A stretch of DNA of 64,000 nucleotides from Aquanectria penicillioides (Eukaryota; Ascomycota; Sordariomycetes; Hypocreales; Nectriaceae): positions 1,054,001 through 1,118,000 of the forward strand of contig PYIU01000008.1 in assembly GCA_003415625.1 (NCBI GenBank), written 5' to 3'. Numbering within the stretch: position 1 is the first letter of the stretch; the number at the start of each line of letters is the position of its first letter. This document shows, piece after piece, positions 50,669-62,329 of this stretch. The notes beneath the pieces are model-generated. The model was not told the origin of the DNA. It worked only from the letters and a program-made list of their open reading frames with translations, and ran no database searches. The translations under genes and the position numbers were made by a program.

Positions 50669-53600
50669 ATGCTGAGCTCCTCTGCCGCCGCCGCCCAAAA
50701 GGGCCTGACGCCGTCGAGCCAGACTTCCCAAGTTCCCCCCGGGCGCACCAGCTTTGACCGCGACGCTGGCGGCGGTCTCCAACCTCCAAATGGCGCTGGT
50801 GCACGCAATCTCTCGGCCTCGGCCGTCTCCTTTGCGCCCCGCGGGAGCAGCTTGAACCCCAGCGGCGGCCCTGGCAGTTTTAGTTCTGAGTTGCGCAGTC
50901 GTGCGGGCAGCAGGACTGACGCGGGGTCTATATATCCAAGCAGCTTCATGGACAAGGTGGATGAGGATGATGCCGATTCCCTGGCCGATAAGGCCATCGC
51001 TATTCTCAGGGAACGCCTCAACCGTGAGATGAAGATCAAGGAAGGCAGTGAGAACATGCTCGAGGCGCTCAACTCTAAGAAAGCCAAGCAAGCCAAGGAG
51101 CAACGTCTAAAAGTCGAGGCCGAACTGAACGCCAGCAATACTCGCATCAAGGAGCTACGACAGAAGATATCTGATACCCAACGCACCAGACAGGCTCCTC
51201 CCACGACCCCAACTCGCAATCGCAAACACTCCCACTCCCAGCCTCAACCGCAGAACCAAAATCAGAACCCCATCGATTCCAGTATCGTCCGCTCCCCGCA
51301 GAGTGTTTCGAGATCTGGTATGGGCTCCGATAACGAAGAGTCAGCCGAGAGCCCAACCTTTGCACTCACTGAACTGCTCCAGGCCCTTGAAGTCGAGGGT
51401 ATGATGCCCGAATACTACGTAACCCGCGCAAATCAGCTGGTTGATCTGTTCAAACGCCACCAAACCTTAAAGTATGATCTCGTATGGTCGGTGTTTGGAC
51501 TGCGCATGCAAGTCATGCTGCTCAGTGAGAGTCGGGAAGTTGCCGCGGCAGGCTATCGAATGACCAGGTATGCCATCTCAGATGTGGCATCTCTTAAGAA
51601 AATTCGCAGCTTGAACACAGATTATCTGGTTATTCGGTATGACAAGTCCAAACCATGGTCATATGATATATACTAATTCTTCCAGGTCATTAAACAATTA
51701 TAGAAAGGCAGACGTGGAACGTGAGCAGGCTCTCAAGTTCATACGCGCATTCCTTGACGTCAAGGGGGGCGTGAAGGAAATATCACGCGCAGTTGTGAGG
51801 ACCATCGTCGCTGTCGCTGAGGCAGGAGAGGACCGCCGTCCCAATATGCAGGTTTCCGATGACGGTGATCGCCTTCGGCCGATTTGCATCGAGACGTTGG
51901 CCGAAATCTTGGTGCGAGACCCAGCTTTGCTGGTGGCTTCAGGTGGAATGGGAGCTCTATCCGAAGCGCTCTCCGAAGGTATATATAAAGCCCCAGAAAG
52001 CCTGGCTTCCGTTTTCCTCTACCTACTCGATTCGCCTAAGAAGCGGCGATACCTCCAACCCGGATACAGTCTCGAAGTCATGTTCACCGTCTTTACGGAC
52101 CACTTCCTTGCCAACGAGACGGTTCTCAAGCAAAACTCCAGGGCCATTGCCACTGCCTTCAAATCATGGCCTGGCCTCATGTCTCTCTGCATGTACGACT
52201 TGCGTTCCATTCGATCACTGATCACGAGCATGTTACTGCCAACTCCTGTCGTTCGTGAGACGGTCATCGACCTCGTCTTCTCATTGCTCAGGATTAAATC
52301 GCCAGCATGGGCAACACCTTTCCTTGCTGGTCGACGCTTGACCACGTATGGGAGGGTTGCAAACCTAAAGTCTCCCAACAATCGAGACAGGAGCCAAACG
52401 TTATATGCGGAGGACGAGAGTGGTGAGCAGAATTTTGTCGACCATTACACCGCTCTGCTGTTGGCCGTCTTTATTAGAGCCGGGCTTCTCCCCATTTTGT
52501 TGAAAATCGCCCAAGGGGATGACAACCCAACTCTCAAGCGCAAGACGACTCTTTTGATCGGCGAGGTCCTTAAACTAGCAAGTCGACTTCTCCCTCCGTC
52601 ATGGAGTGCAGAACTTCACCTTCTACCAGAGCTGTTCTCTGCTGCTGCCAAAGTTAGTGATGAAAACCACTTCCTTGCCTCAGGCATTGTGTATCAAATC
52701 AGCAGTGTCAGCCGGACATTATATAGAAGCGCTCCCTCAGGCGGCGTCTCTGGCGCTCTTCCGTCGAGCAACAGCATGGCGGATTTGACGTCACTAGAGG
52801 ATGCACCAAAGTCCACTTCTGCGATGGTGTTCGACGATGCCTCCTTCCGGCAGCTTCTCATTGATACCAACGTCCTCAACAGTTCCAATTATGCGAAATG
52901 GAACTGGGAAAACATTGTTAAGGTTTTCGATGGGCCACTCCAAAATGGAAAGCGCCTTGAAGAGGCGATCAAGGCTTCAAAGTTCATGAAACGGCTCATG
53001 AGCTTTTATAGGCCATTCAAGTATAAATTTGCCGATATCAAGAACACTCGAAATACACAAAAGTATGTCAAGGCAGGCTGTGCTTTCATGCACTCGCTCT
53101 TGCAATCACCGGAGGGCATCAAGTACTTGGCGGACAGTAAGCTACTGCGGCAAATTGCGGAATGCCTTGCTCAATGTGATCCGGTACGTCTTATGACTTT
53201 CGCAACCGCTAGTAGTATATGCTAATATTAGTTTAGACCAGTGGACTTACAGCCCAGTACCCGATGTTTTCAAGGGATCGAGTGACCGATACCCTTTGCG
53301 CTGGCTACTTCTCGATGTTAGGGGTGCTCAGTGGCGACCCTAAAGGCCTCCAACTCCTGGAGAGGTGGAGAATGTTCAACATGATGTACCACATCATGGA
53401 CTTTAAGCAGCGGCCTGACCTCATCAAACTACTTTTGTCCAGCTTCGACTACAGTGTTCAGGGTCATCCACGAGTCTTGGTTTCGAAAGCCCTGACTGCA
53501 GGGACCAAGGAAATTAGGATCCATGCGACCAATGCTCTCCGCAAATATGCCATCCGACCGGTTCCCTCTGCCAACAGCCAAGGAGGAGTTGGTGACTCCA

Positions 53601-54949
53601 AGTGGGCCATCCAACTGCTTGTCACGCAGCTATACGACCCAGAAATCGAGGTGTGTGCCACAGCAGTCAAAATCCTCGAGAAGGCTTGCAACAGAAAGAC
53701 ATACTTGGAATATATTGTCGAATGCAGGCCTGCACTAGACCATCTAGGCGAGATCGGAGCTCCATTGTTGCTTAGGTTCCTATCCACCTCGATTGGATAT
53801 CATTATTTGGATGGCTTAGATTATATCAGTAACGAGATGGACGATTGGTTCTTGGGCCGCAACGATACATATGTCAGCGTTATCGAGGCCAGCTTGGCCA
53901 AGGCGTTCCTTGTCGATCCAGATGAGCAAAGCCATCGAATCAGCCTCTTCGATGATGGCGAAGTTGATCCCGACTTTCACGATAGCCATGTTCCACCACA
54001 CTTTTACCGAGAGTTGACCCGAACTCAAGAGGGATGCCGTCTGCTCAGCGACAAGGGGCATTTTGAGGAGTTTGCTGCGACAATTCGCGACCACGGAATG
54101 GAGACGAGCGACAATGAAATCCTTACCAAGGTCAAAGGTTGCATGTGGGCAGTTGGTAATGTCGGATCAATGGAACTTGGTGCTCCATTCCTAGAGTCTA
54201 GCGACGTTGTGGAGCAGATTATCAAGATTGCCGAGTCTCATGATGTGATGAGCATTCGAGGGACAGCATTCTTTGTCTTGGGTCTGATTTCTCGATCTAC
54301 TCATGGTTTGGAGATCTTATCAGAGCATGGCTGGGATGCCAACACTACCCCTCTTGGCAACTCATTCGGATTCTGTATCCCGGCAGAGTTGTCGAAGTTA
54401 CTAAAGGTACAGCCATGGAAGCAGAAGACTGTCACATCCATTACACTCCCCACCTCACAACGAACTGCGACCGAGCCGCCACCTGCTCGCCCTGCCCGTC
54501 CGCCTCTGGAGCCTGCTGACATGCCACCACTCCTAAACGAGGAGGACATCAATAGACGAGTTCTTGAACTCATCATTGACCTCGGCAACATGGTCCTCTA
54601 CAAAAAGGCGGTCACAGAGCTACAAAAGATTAAGCAGCTCAAGCCAAGCGCCTTCCGAAGCAAAGAGTTCTTCAAGGAGGTCATGGGGGCTATGGAGTGG
54701 AACCACTATCGACTAGGAGTACGGAGGATGGTTATTGATTTGTTCGACAAAAATGTGATGAGGCAGATCGTGTTTGACGAGGAAGAGGAGGATAGCGATA
54801 GCAGTGAGAGCAACGACAGTGCAAGTGACGAAAGCGGCGATGGTGAAGCAAGCTCAGGAGATGATAGGACGGAGCGGCAGAGGAGTGTCAGCGAGCCGAT
54901 GGAGGTGCCTCACGACTTGTTTCCGGCGCCGCTCAACATTCAACGCTGA
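50669..54949 (+). CDS. TORC2 subunit Rictor/Pianissimo homologue (Ste20/Avo3 type)
   Basis: This is the scaffold subunit specific to TOR complex 2, which controls AGC kinases, actin and plasma-membrane homeostasis. Exons are 50669-51636, 51686-53183 and 53237-54949, giving 1392 residues, in the usual range. The N-terminal 90 residues are Ser/Gly-rich and disordered. Residues about 95-170 form an HR1-like coiled coil (ADKAIAILRERLNREMKIKE, AKQAKEQRLKVEAELNA). The Pianissimo armadillo-like body begins at FALTELLQALEVEGMMPEYY and includes ETLAEILVRDPALLVASGGM, RRYLQPGYSLEVMFTVFTD and FIRAGLLPILLKIAQGDDNP. The middle and C-terminal Rictor blocks follow: HSLLQSPEGIKYLADSKLLRQ, AGYFSMLGVLSGDPKGLQLLE, IRGTAFFVLGLISRSTHGLEIL. 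The tail is acidic and Ser-rich. The start ATG overlaps the stop of an upstream open frame, so the exact N-terminus is uncertain. Confidence 0.93.
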
Positions 54950-56543
54950 CGGAATTTATGAGTGTGATCAAATCAAAGGGTCCATGTATAACAACCAAAA
55001 GTCATGAGCACACGCATATGAGCGCGTCGCGCGAAGTCCGAGCGAGCGCCTGTTTTGTGGACAAATGTATATACCAAAAGTTCACGGGGCAGCAGGAGAA
55101 GCTAGCCACGGCTGGCTTGGGATATTTGGAGTTTACGGCGAGGAGTCCGGAAGATAAGGGCTTCCGTGGGTGCGGCTGATTGATCATGAATGAGTGCGTA
55201 TTTGAGGGTTGATGCAGGGCGTTATATATATATATCTATAGCTTTTATGGTGGGGTGGTTTCAAAGAGAAGAGATGAAGAAACTTGAATTTAACGGCTGC
55301 TGAGATGAAATTCTATTCTCCACTATTCTCTCGCATTGTTTCGATTTGGTTCATTTTACATTGGTCTCAGGAGGCGACTGAGCTACATGCCAATTAGAGA
55401 CATGAGCCGGCACATTTCTTTTTACCCAAATCGACATGCAATTTTTTGCGAGGCAACTGCCGAGAAGCCCAGCATGTTGAAATCGAGACACAGCGGTACA
55501 TGCTGCAGTCTCATCTGTTGATAGCTGAGGCAGGCCAAGAGTATCACACGGCCATTGAGCCTCGGGTAAAGTTGACGTTTTCTCGCAATCAACGAGTTTT
55601 TAAGCATAAGCCAAGCACTAGTAACATTTATTACTCAATACGCGCATCAAGAAGTAACACAACACCTACTCCAAACACATTGGGTTGATACGATTTCAAA
55701 AAGCGACTAGCTACTCACAGCTAGCCCACGGACGCGTTGTCTTTTACAGCATCAATCGACCAGTACAATGTCGCAGTAACACTGCTCACATGGGGTAAAA
55801 CCGGCGTGTATTCTAAAGGGACCTTAACCAGGTTCCCTTTTCGATTGCCGACGTGTTTCCAACCAGCACTTGAGCAGTGGCCAAAACTGTGATATATGGG
55901 TGGGTTCTCGACATTTGCACAGTTTTCGCCAATGCTGGATCAGTCCTCACTTCTGCAAATAGAAATGTGACGCCTTGGAGATTCTGCTTAGAAATTACGT
56001 GAAGAAGACTGACGACCCAGAATCCCAGGGCGGTCCTCGTGTAGATTTCGCTAAAAACAAAAATGAGGAGTTGTTGTCATCAAGCTCCTCAAGGAGTCTA
56101 CCGTAGTCATATAATGGCTCCAGTGGTGTGACTAAAAACATGAGCAATTTCCAGTCGACTTGTTGAACGGGGGCTCCTGAGCAGTTCAGAAAATAAACAA
56201 AGCTGTTGATACTATTCTTCGAGATGGGGGGGGTTTTTTTTTTTTAATATCTCATGGAACAGGATAGCCAGTGACGTAATTTGGTGGCCTCTTCGGGTGG
56301 TGAAATTCGCTTCTGACGATGACGTGAAAACGATGGGGCATCGCTAAGAAGGGACCGTCGAGAACCAACGCCCCCACTAAAGACTGGGCAAGCCATGCTC
56401 GGTGAGCGAGGGATTAAGAGCGACGAAAGCATCCGTCAACGGTTTTTAGCCAAGCTTTGAGTTTTGTCGTGAGCTCCCCGCAATCGATCATTTTCGCTTC
56501 CTTCGCCTTGCACCACACACGCCATTTTTTGGGAGGAAGCATC
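54950..56543. other. Intergenic region between Rictor and thi20-like genes
   Basis: About 1.6 kb, AT-richer than the flanks, with short TA repeats near 55225-55240. It includes the 3' end of the Rictor gene and the promoter of the thiamine gene. I looked for a TPP riboswitch and did not find the conserved core. Confidence 0.5.
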
Positions 56544-58842
56544 ATGGTCCAGGGACGTGTGCTAGTTATTGCCGGGTCGGACAGCTCGGGCGGGGCGTAA
56601 GTGATCCTGGCTCGACTCATCCACCATGAGGGGACAAAAATACCATTCTGAGGGGGTTAGAATCAGAGGATGGAGGAGATGGAGCTTCTTTTCCTTGGTT
56701 AGGATGAAGCAACGGAGAACTGAGCTAATGATGCTTGCGATACTGTAGCGGCCTCGAGGCAGACCAGAAAGTCATTGCTGCTCATGGCTGCTATGCTATG
56801 ACAGCTACCACAGCTCTGACGGCTCAGAATACCCAGGGCGTCAAGGGAATCCATGTGATCCCGGCCGATTTCGTAGCACAGCAGATCGAGGCTTGCATCG
56901 AGGATGTTGGCGTCGATGTCATCAAGACCGGTGAGTGGTGGTCAACGGGAACTTTGCAAGCCGAGTGAAAGCTGACGTGCAGTATTCGCGAGAGCAAAGG
57001 CATGTTGGCTGCTGCTGAGACTATCGAGATGGTCTCCAGAATTGTAGCCAAGCATAACATTCCCGCTCTCGTTGTCGATCCCGTACGAAATCCTCCTCTT
57101 CTTGGTGGCCATCCAAGCTGTCCCCAAAATCATACCACTGACCAGTTCCCCAGGTCATGGTCTCGACATCCGGCGCTCAGCTCCTCCCCCATGAAGCAGT
57201 CGACCAGCTCTCCCGCCACCTCCTCCCGCACACCACCGTGCTGACCCCCAACATCCCCGAGGCTGCCCTGATCCTCAAGCAAAATGGCCGGCCCGAGGTA
57301 AGCGTCCGGTCCGTCGAGGACCTGGAGGCCATCGCGCGCGAGATCCACGCCCTGGGACCCAAATGGGTGCTCGTCAAGGGCGGCCACCAACCTTTCAAGG
57401 AGGACCTTACCGCAGCTGAAACGGAAGAGGAGAAGAAGGTGGTGATGGATGTCTTGGTCGGCGGCGGCGGGGAGGTTCTCCGAGTGAAGAGCCCGTATCA
57501 GGCGAGCACAAGCACCCACGGAACTGGCTGCTCATTGGCGTGTAAGTGCCTCTGGCGCGGCCACCTGAAATGTGATATTGACGGGAAGCAGCCGCCATTG
57601 CGTCAAACCTGGCCAAGGGGCTTGACGCCCCCAAGGCTGTTCAGTCAGCCTGCCGATACATCGAGAGCGCGATCCGGACGGCACCGGGCTTGGGTAAGGG
57701 CCACGGCCCCTTGAACCACTTCCACTCGACCTATACGTTGCCGTTCTCTCCGTAAGTTACGATTTCCCAATGGCCGCTTCTTGAAACTCTGGCTGTGGTC
57801 TGCTTTCCGGATCTAATGCGGACTCAGGGGCTACTTCATCGAGTACCTCCTTCAGAGACCTGATGTCAGGGACGTCTGGAAGGAGTTCGTATACCACCCC
57901 TTCGTCATGGCCATGGGCAACGGAACTCTTCCAATTGAGTCATTCAAGGGCTACATTATCCAGGATTATCTCTATCTCGTACGTCGGCTTTAAGGTCCCC
58001 ACAGAAGATAGAACTAATCAAGAGAGTAGATTCACTTCTCGCGAGCCAACGCCCTCGCCGCCTACAAGGCGCAGAATCCCGAGGATATCGCAAGAGTACG
58101 GTCTCATCGCCTCCAGCTAAAAGCGAAGAGGGAAAAAAAAGAAGAAGAAAAAAAAAGGTTCAAAACTAACAATTGCTCCAATCCAGGCTAGTGAGATTGT
58201 CGCGCACATCATGCACGAGCTGAAACTGCATACCTCCTACTGCAACTCGTTCGGCATCTCTATTGCCGAAGTTCGCGCCACGGAAGAGCACCAAGGCACG
58301 CCGATCCCTCCTCTCACAGCCCCCCTTCTCCTCTTCCTACCACTGGCTAACAAAGCGTTTCTAGCTTGCACTGCCTACACCCGCTACGTCCTCGATGCCG
58401 GCCAGACGGGCGACTGGCTCGGCCTCCAGATGGCCCTGGCCCCGTGCCTCCTCGGCTACGGCGCCGTCGCCCAGATGTTGCAAGACCACGCTGACACGGT
58501 TCACGAAGGAAACACGTACTGGGCTTGGATCGAGAATTACAATGCCGAGGACTATACCGAGGCGGTCAGATTGGGATCTGGTGAGTTCTCCTTCTCTCCC
58601 CGGGCTCCGATATCCATGAGTCTCCGGTTGGGGGATGGCCAAGGTGTGTGCTGACATGTGACGACGCAGAGCAACTCGAGAAGCACATCCTTCTCCAGTC
58701 GCCGACCCGAATCGAGGAATTGGTCAAGATTTTTATTCATGCGTTAAAGGTAAGCCGCCGGTAAGCAACATGAGGCCGATTCAACAACTAATCAAGAAGA
58801 CAGATGGAGATTGGCTTCTGGGAAATGTTCCCATCCAAATAA
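56544..58842 (+). CDS. thi20: Bifunctional HMP/HMP-P kinase and TENA-domain protein (Thi20 type)
   Basis: The N-terminal ribokinase-fold domain phosphorylates hydroxymethylpyrimidine and its phosphate for thiamine synthesis; the C-terminal TENA domain salvages pyrimidine from degraded thiamine. There are eleven exons: 56544-56596, 56749-56930, 57000-57082, 57154-57541, 57592-57751, 57828-57978, 58030-58095, 58187-58295, 58365-58580, 58670-58749 and 58804-58842, giving 508 residues. The start has AGSDSSGGAGLEADQK, then CYAMTATTALTAQNT, VIKTGMLAAAETIE, TVLTPNIPEAALIL and the GTGCSLASAIASNLAKG anion-hole/catalytic motif. The TENA part shows EFVYHPFVMAMGNGTLP, FKGYIIQDYLYL, CTAYTRYVL and YWAWIENYN, and ends GFWEMFPSK. 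The intron after exon 8 (58296-58364) has a non-canonical GC donor and is 69 nt and open in frame. The exon 3 acceptor is my best choice, since an earlier CAG breaks the frame. Confidence 0.93.
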
Positions 58843-59073
58843 AATAGTTCAGACTATTAGATATAACTTGACGTATTTGTTTTTTAGGTATATAAAATTG
58901 ATGTGTTTCGGCGGAGGTAGACTAGTTTCTAAGACATGCTCCTTGCTCGTTGAATCATGTTATATGCCGTCTCCAGGACAGACCCATCATCGCCTTCAAG
59001 GTATCTACCTCCCACGCTTTTTCTAAACATGACAGGACTTTAAAAAGAAAATTTGTATATTTGGTTAGACTCC
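58843..59073. other. Short convergent spacer
   Basis: 231 bp between the stop codons of thi20 (+) and the membrane-protein gene (-). AT-rich; the two 3' UTRs probably overlap. Confidence 0.5.
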
Positions 59074-60910
59074 TCATCGCATCTCTACTCGTCGCGGTTC
59101 CTCTCCATCTGGCATCATGTACCGCAGCTCCTGCTCCGGGGGAGGCAGCATGGGTACTGGTGGCGCATCGCTGTCGACGTTCTGCTGCGCCTTTCGCATA
59201 TGCCCGGACTGCTGTCGGACCCAGGAGCTGACGCTGTGGAAGCGCGGTCGTGGATCCAATGAGATGTCCGTCGATGCCGTGTCACGGCGGGAATCGGCGC
59301 GGGACGATCTCATGGAGGACTGGCGCGAAGAAGCGCCACGCTGGGTGCTTGTGGTGCGGTACGACCGCAAGGAGGATTGTCGGGAGGAAACACCGCGTGT
59401 AGAGTCGGCGCGGTATGATCGCATAGAAGGTTCTCGGGGGGTGTTCGAGGGTAGTGAGGGAACTCTAGTGTTGATAGTAGCGACTGTGTTGTTTGGTGTG
59501 ATAATGATATCTCCGTCGCCGAATCCGGAAGAAATCGATGACAGATCACTGGCGCCGGTTTGGCGTTTAAGATGGTTATAGGTCCATTTCGGCGTAGTTG
59601 GCATTGTCTTTCCTTGAGCAGATAGCCGGACCTGCTTTGGGGCTTGTCGTGATACGACCTGGACTTGCACGGCGGTATCTTCAACAAACATGGTGCTCGC
59701 GGGGCTGACTGGGCTGACTGCCTCGAATGTCGACTTTGGTCGCAATCCTCGGGTCCTTGGTGAGCTATACACGCTCATTGTCTTGCCGGTTTCGACGAAT
59801 TGCGAGTCAATGGTTGAGTTGGATTGCGAGAAGTCGGATTTGGGCGTGCTGTAAACACCCTTGGGCTTGGTGGGGTTGTTTGGGGCGAAGAACTGAGCGT
59901 CGATGCGGCTGGAATTAAATCGAGGGGGGCGTGACTTCTCAAAAGTAGCTCTTGACGGTTCTTCAATGGTATACCACTCTCCGCGGCTGGTGAAGTGTTT
60001 CCTAACCCAGGGCACCTTGGAGAGTATCCTGTCGACACGGCTGGGCTTGTGGAAAGCCATGTCGTCGAGAGGGGCCTTGCGGCGGCGATTGGTCCTCTTG
60101 CGTAGCTTCCAGGCGATAATGAATACGCTCACAATAAGAATAAAGGCCACTGCAAGGGGTTAGCAAGGGAAGGTGAAGTGTCAATCGAGTATCAACAAGA
60201 CGTACCGACAGTGCCAACTGAGAGGAGGATTTTGTGAACATCAGAATGAATGCCATCATCGATCTATGCAAGGGTCAGCATGTCATGCAAGATAATACAT
60301 ATGCCATGCAGGGACAGGGCCGTCGCATTGGCCTAGTTCCCCATTCTCGAGCTCAACTAACCATTTCATTCCGACTGTTGGGGAGTGCCGTTGAAGAAGG
60401 GGCAGATGATGTCACAGCATCTCGGGCCACACCGTCATCAGATCGTTCACTGGCACTGTCACTGTCACTGTCGCTACCAGATGATTCGTAATATGTATTG
60501 CTGGAGCTGGGGGTGGCAGTGGCTGTGACCGAGCTGGTTGCAGATCCACCGATGGTCGTGCTGGTGGGGGGACTGGTCTTGGTTGACTGAGTGGTTCCAA
60601 TCACAGCCTGAGACGTTTGGGTTGATGAATCGACGCTGGTCTCTCGGAGAGAATTCCCGGGGAGGCTGTAGTCGCCACGCTTTCCAAGAGACGAAATCGA
60701 CGACAGCTTGACGTTGGGGTCGGTTGACGAGTCCGGGTTTCCACCGCGCTTCACCCTTCGCACCGACTTCCTTCTCTTCATGATGGTGAAGTCGTAGCCT
60801 TCGTGATCGCTATCATCGGACCTCGTCCATGGGGGCAGGGCCCTGCCGTTTACTTGTCTAGCTTCCATTTTCCAGTGTTGTTGATGAGAGCCGATGACCA
60901 AAGTTTCCAT
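59074..60910 (-). CDS. Single-pass membrane protein of unknown function
   Basis: I do not recognise the family. Exons are 60910-60362, 60263-60206 and 60149-59074, giving about 560 residues. The first 180 residues start with a basic patch (MKRRKSVRRVKRG), then a Ser/Thr/Asp-rich stretch with SGSDSDSDSASE. One membrane segment is assembled across exons 2 and 3 (ILLSVGTVVAFILIVSVFII, about residues 195-215), followed at once by basic WKLRKRTNRRRK, which places the C-terminal half in the cytosol by the positive-inside rule. There is no N-terminal signal peptide, so it may insert as a signal-anchor. The cytosolic half is Ser/Arg-rich with degenerate RSYRADSTRGVSSRQSS-like repeats (about 59295-59432). 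The topology resembles cell-surface sensor or adaptor proteins, but there is no cysteine-rich WSC or Mid2-type domain to support that. A second start at 60868 is possible. Confidence 0.75.
59295..59432 (-). repeat. Degenerate coding repeats, SSRQSS(L/M)RS units
   Basis: About three degenerate copies, 17-20 residues each, of a Ser/Arg-rich unit (MRSYRADSTRGVSSRQSS, LRSYRTTSTQRGASSRQSS, MRSSRADSRR). The unit length and the shared SRQSS core suggest duplication within the cytosolic tail. RxxS contexts make it a likely phosphorylation target, by inference. Confidence 0.7.
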
Positions 60911-61973
60911 TTAAATCCCTTGTGAGGGTTCCTACTTCGAGTGCCAAGAGCGGTGAACGGGTGGGTAGTTGAGTGAGTGAACGAATCCCTGAGTTTGAAC
61001 GCTGGTTGAGGAGCCCGGCTCTCAGAGGTCGATAGCGACAGTATAAATGCGGCAGTGAGGAAATAGAGGCGGCGGCAAGAACCCTCAGTCGCAGACCGGG
61101 ATATTGAAGAAATTAGCACATACGAAAGGGAAAAGGACCGGCCTTGGAGAAAAGAAGAGAGGAAGAAAGGGAGGGGGGAGAAGAGAGAAAGAAGAAAAGA
61201 CACGAGGACGAGAGTGGAAGGTAATATGGTGCGTGCGACCCAGGTTTCTGGTTGATGGCCTGGAGGAGAGAATGGGGGCAGAGATGGGGGTAGAGATGGG
61301 ACAAGGGACGGAGACGAAGGCCTCGCACAGGATCGGTCAAAGACGAAAAGGCGACAGGTGCAGCTTAACCATGAGACGACACGCCATAACCCACGGTTTC
61401 GAAGGTTCCCGTCGAGGCAAGGATCTCAGGGCATGAGTGCGCGCGACCCCACGATCAGCGGGCTCGGAGGAGGCCCGGGGGTTGAAGACAACGGGGGACG
61501 ACCGGGTTCAGGCCTTGTGGGAAAACCCAAAAGTATCAAGCTAATTCGGCACTGCCGCAGACTACCGTGGTTCACGACCCAGGCTGTGGTATCAACAGTC
61601 TCAACTCAACGCAGCGGTTGAGCGTCAAACAAAGAGAGACACGGGGGGTTGGGTGGGGAGGGAGAGACAGACACGCACGCGACGACGACGAAGAGAGGGC
61701 GATGCGCCAGCCGCTGCGCTGGGCGAGCCTTCACGTGTCGACAGCGTAACAACAACCCCTCTGGGGGCCTATCGCTTCTAACATGATACCCGGCAAAATT
61801 TCCAGCACGTCCGCTTGCGAATCGGGAGGCGTCGGTTCATTGATTACGGGGGATTCAACGTCTCGAGTCTAGGGGCCGTTGGCGTTTCAGCAGGGTTGTA
61901 GTTGGGCGGCGCACAGACTTATGATGTCAATGCAGGGGCCCGTGTTTTGGTCCAGCGCAGCGCCCCAGCAGAC

Positions 61974-62020
61974 CACAGCGAAGCACAGCGAAGCACAGCG
62001 CAGCACAGCACAGCACAGCG
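61974..62020 (+). repeat. CAGCGAAG/CAGCACAG tandem repeats
   Basis: Degenerate 5- and 10-nt units (AGCACAGCGA, AGCAC) lie in intergenic sequence. Simple repeat with no function inferred. Confidence 0.8.
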
Positions 62021-62292
62021 CACCTCAGATTGACAACAAGCGTCAAATTGATAGGCTTTGCCCGTGCAGATAGCTGCAGTTCATTTACATCGTGGTCCAT
62101 GCGGGTGAAATACGAGAGCGCTGGTATATAAAACCAGGGCCACAAAAGTTAAAACATTGTCATGACCACAAACGCCGGGCGCCCACCGGTTCCCTCCGTT
62201 CCTTTGTTGACTGGCTTTTCCATTCTCCGGTTCCTCTATTTCTGTCTGGTCTCTAGTAATATTGGTTAGGCCTCCAATGTCCGCGACTGCGT

Positions 62293-62329
62293 CTGCGCTT
62301 GCGCCTGCGCCTGCGCCAGCGCCAGCGCC
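62293..62329 (+). repeat. GCGCCT/GCGCCA hexanucleotide repeat
   Basis: About six near-perfect 6-nt units, very GC-rich, in intergenic sequence. Confidence 0.8.

Noticed and set aside
49959..50669. 236-codon frame before Rictor as a separate gene
   Set aside because: Low-complexity Ser/Pro/His composition and overlap with the Rictor start; treated as leader.
56597..56748. TPP riboswitch in the first thi20 intron or upstream
   Set aside because: CTGAG-like strings occur, but the conserved partner core of the aptamer is absent.
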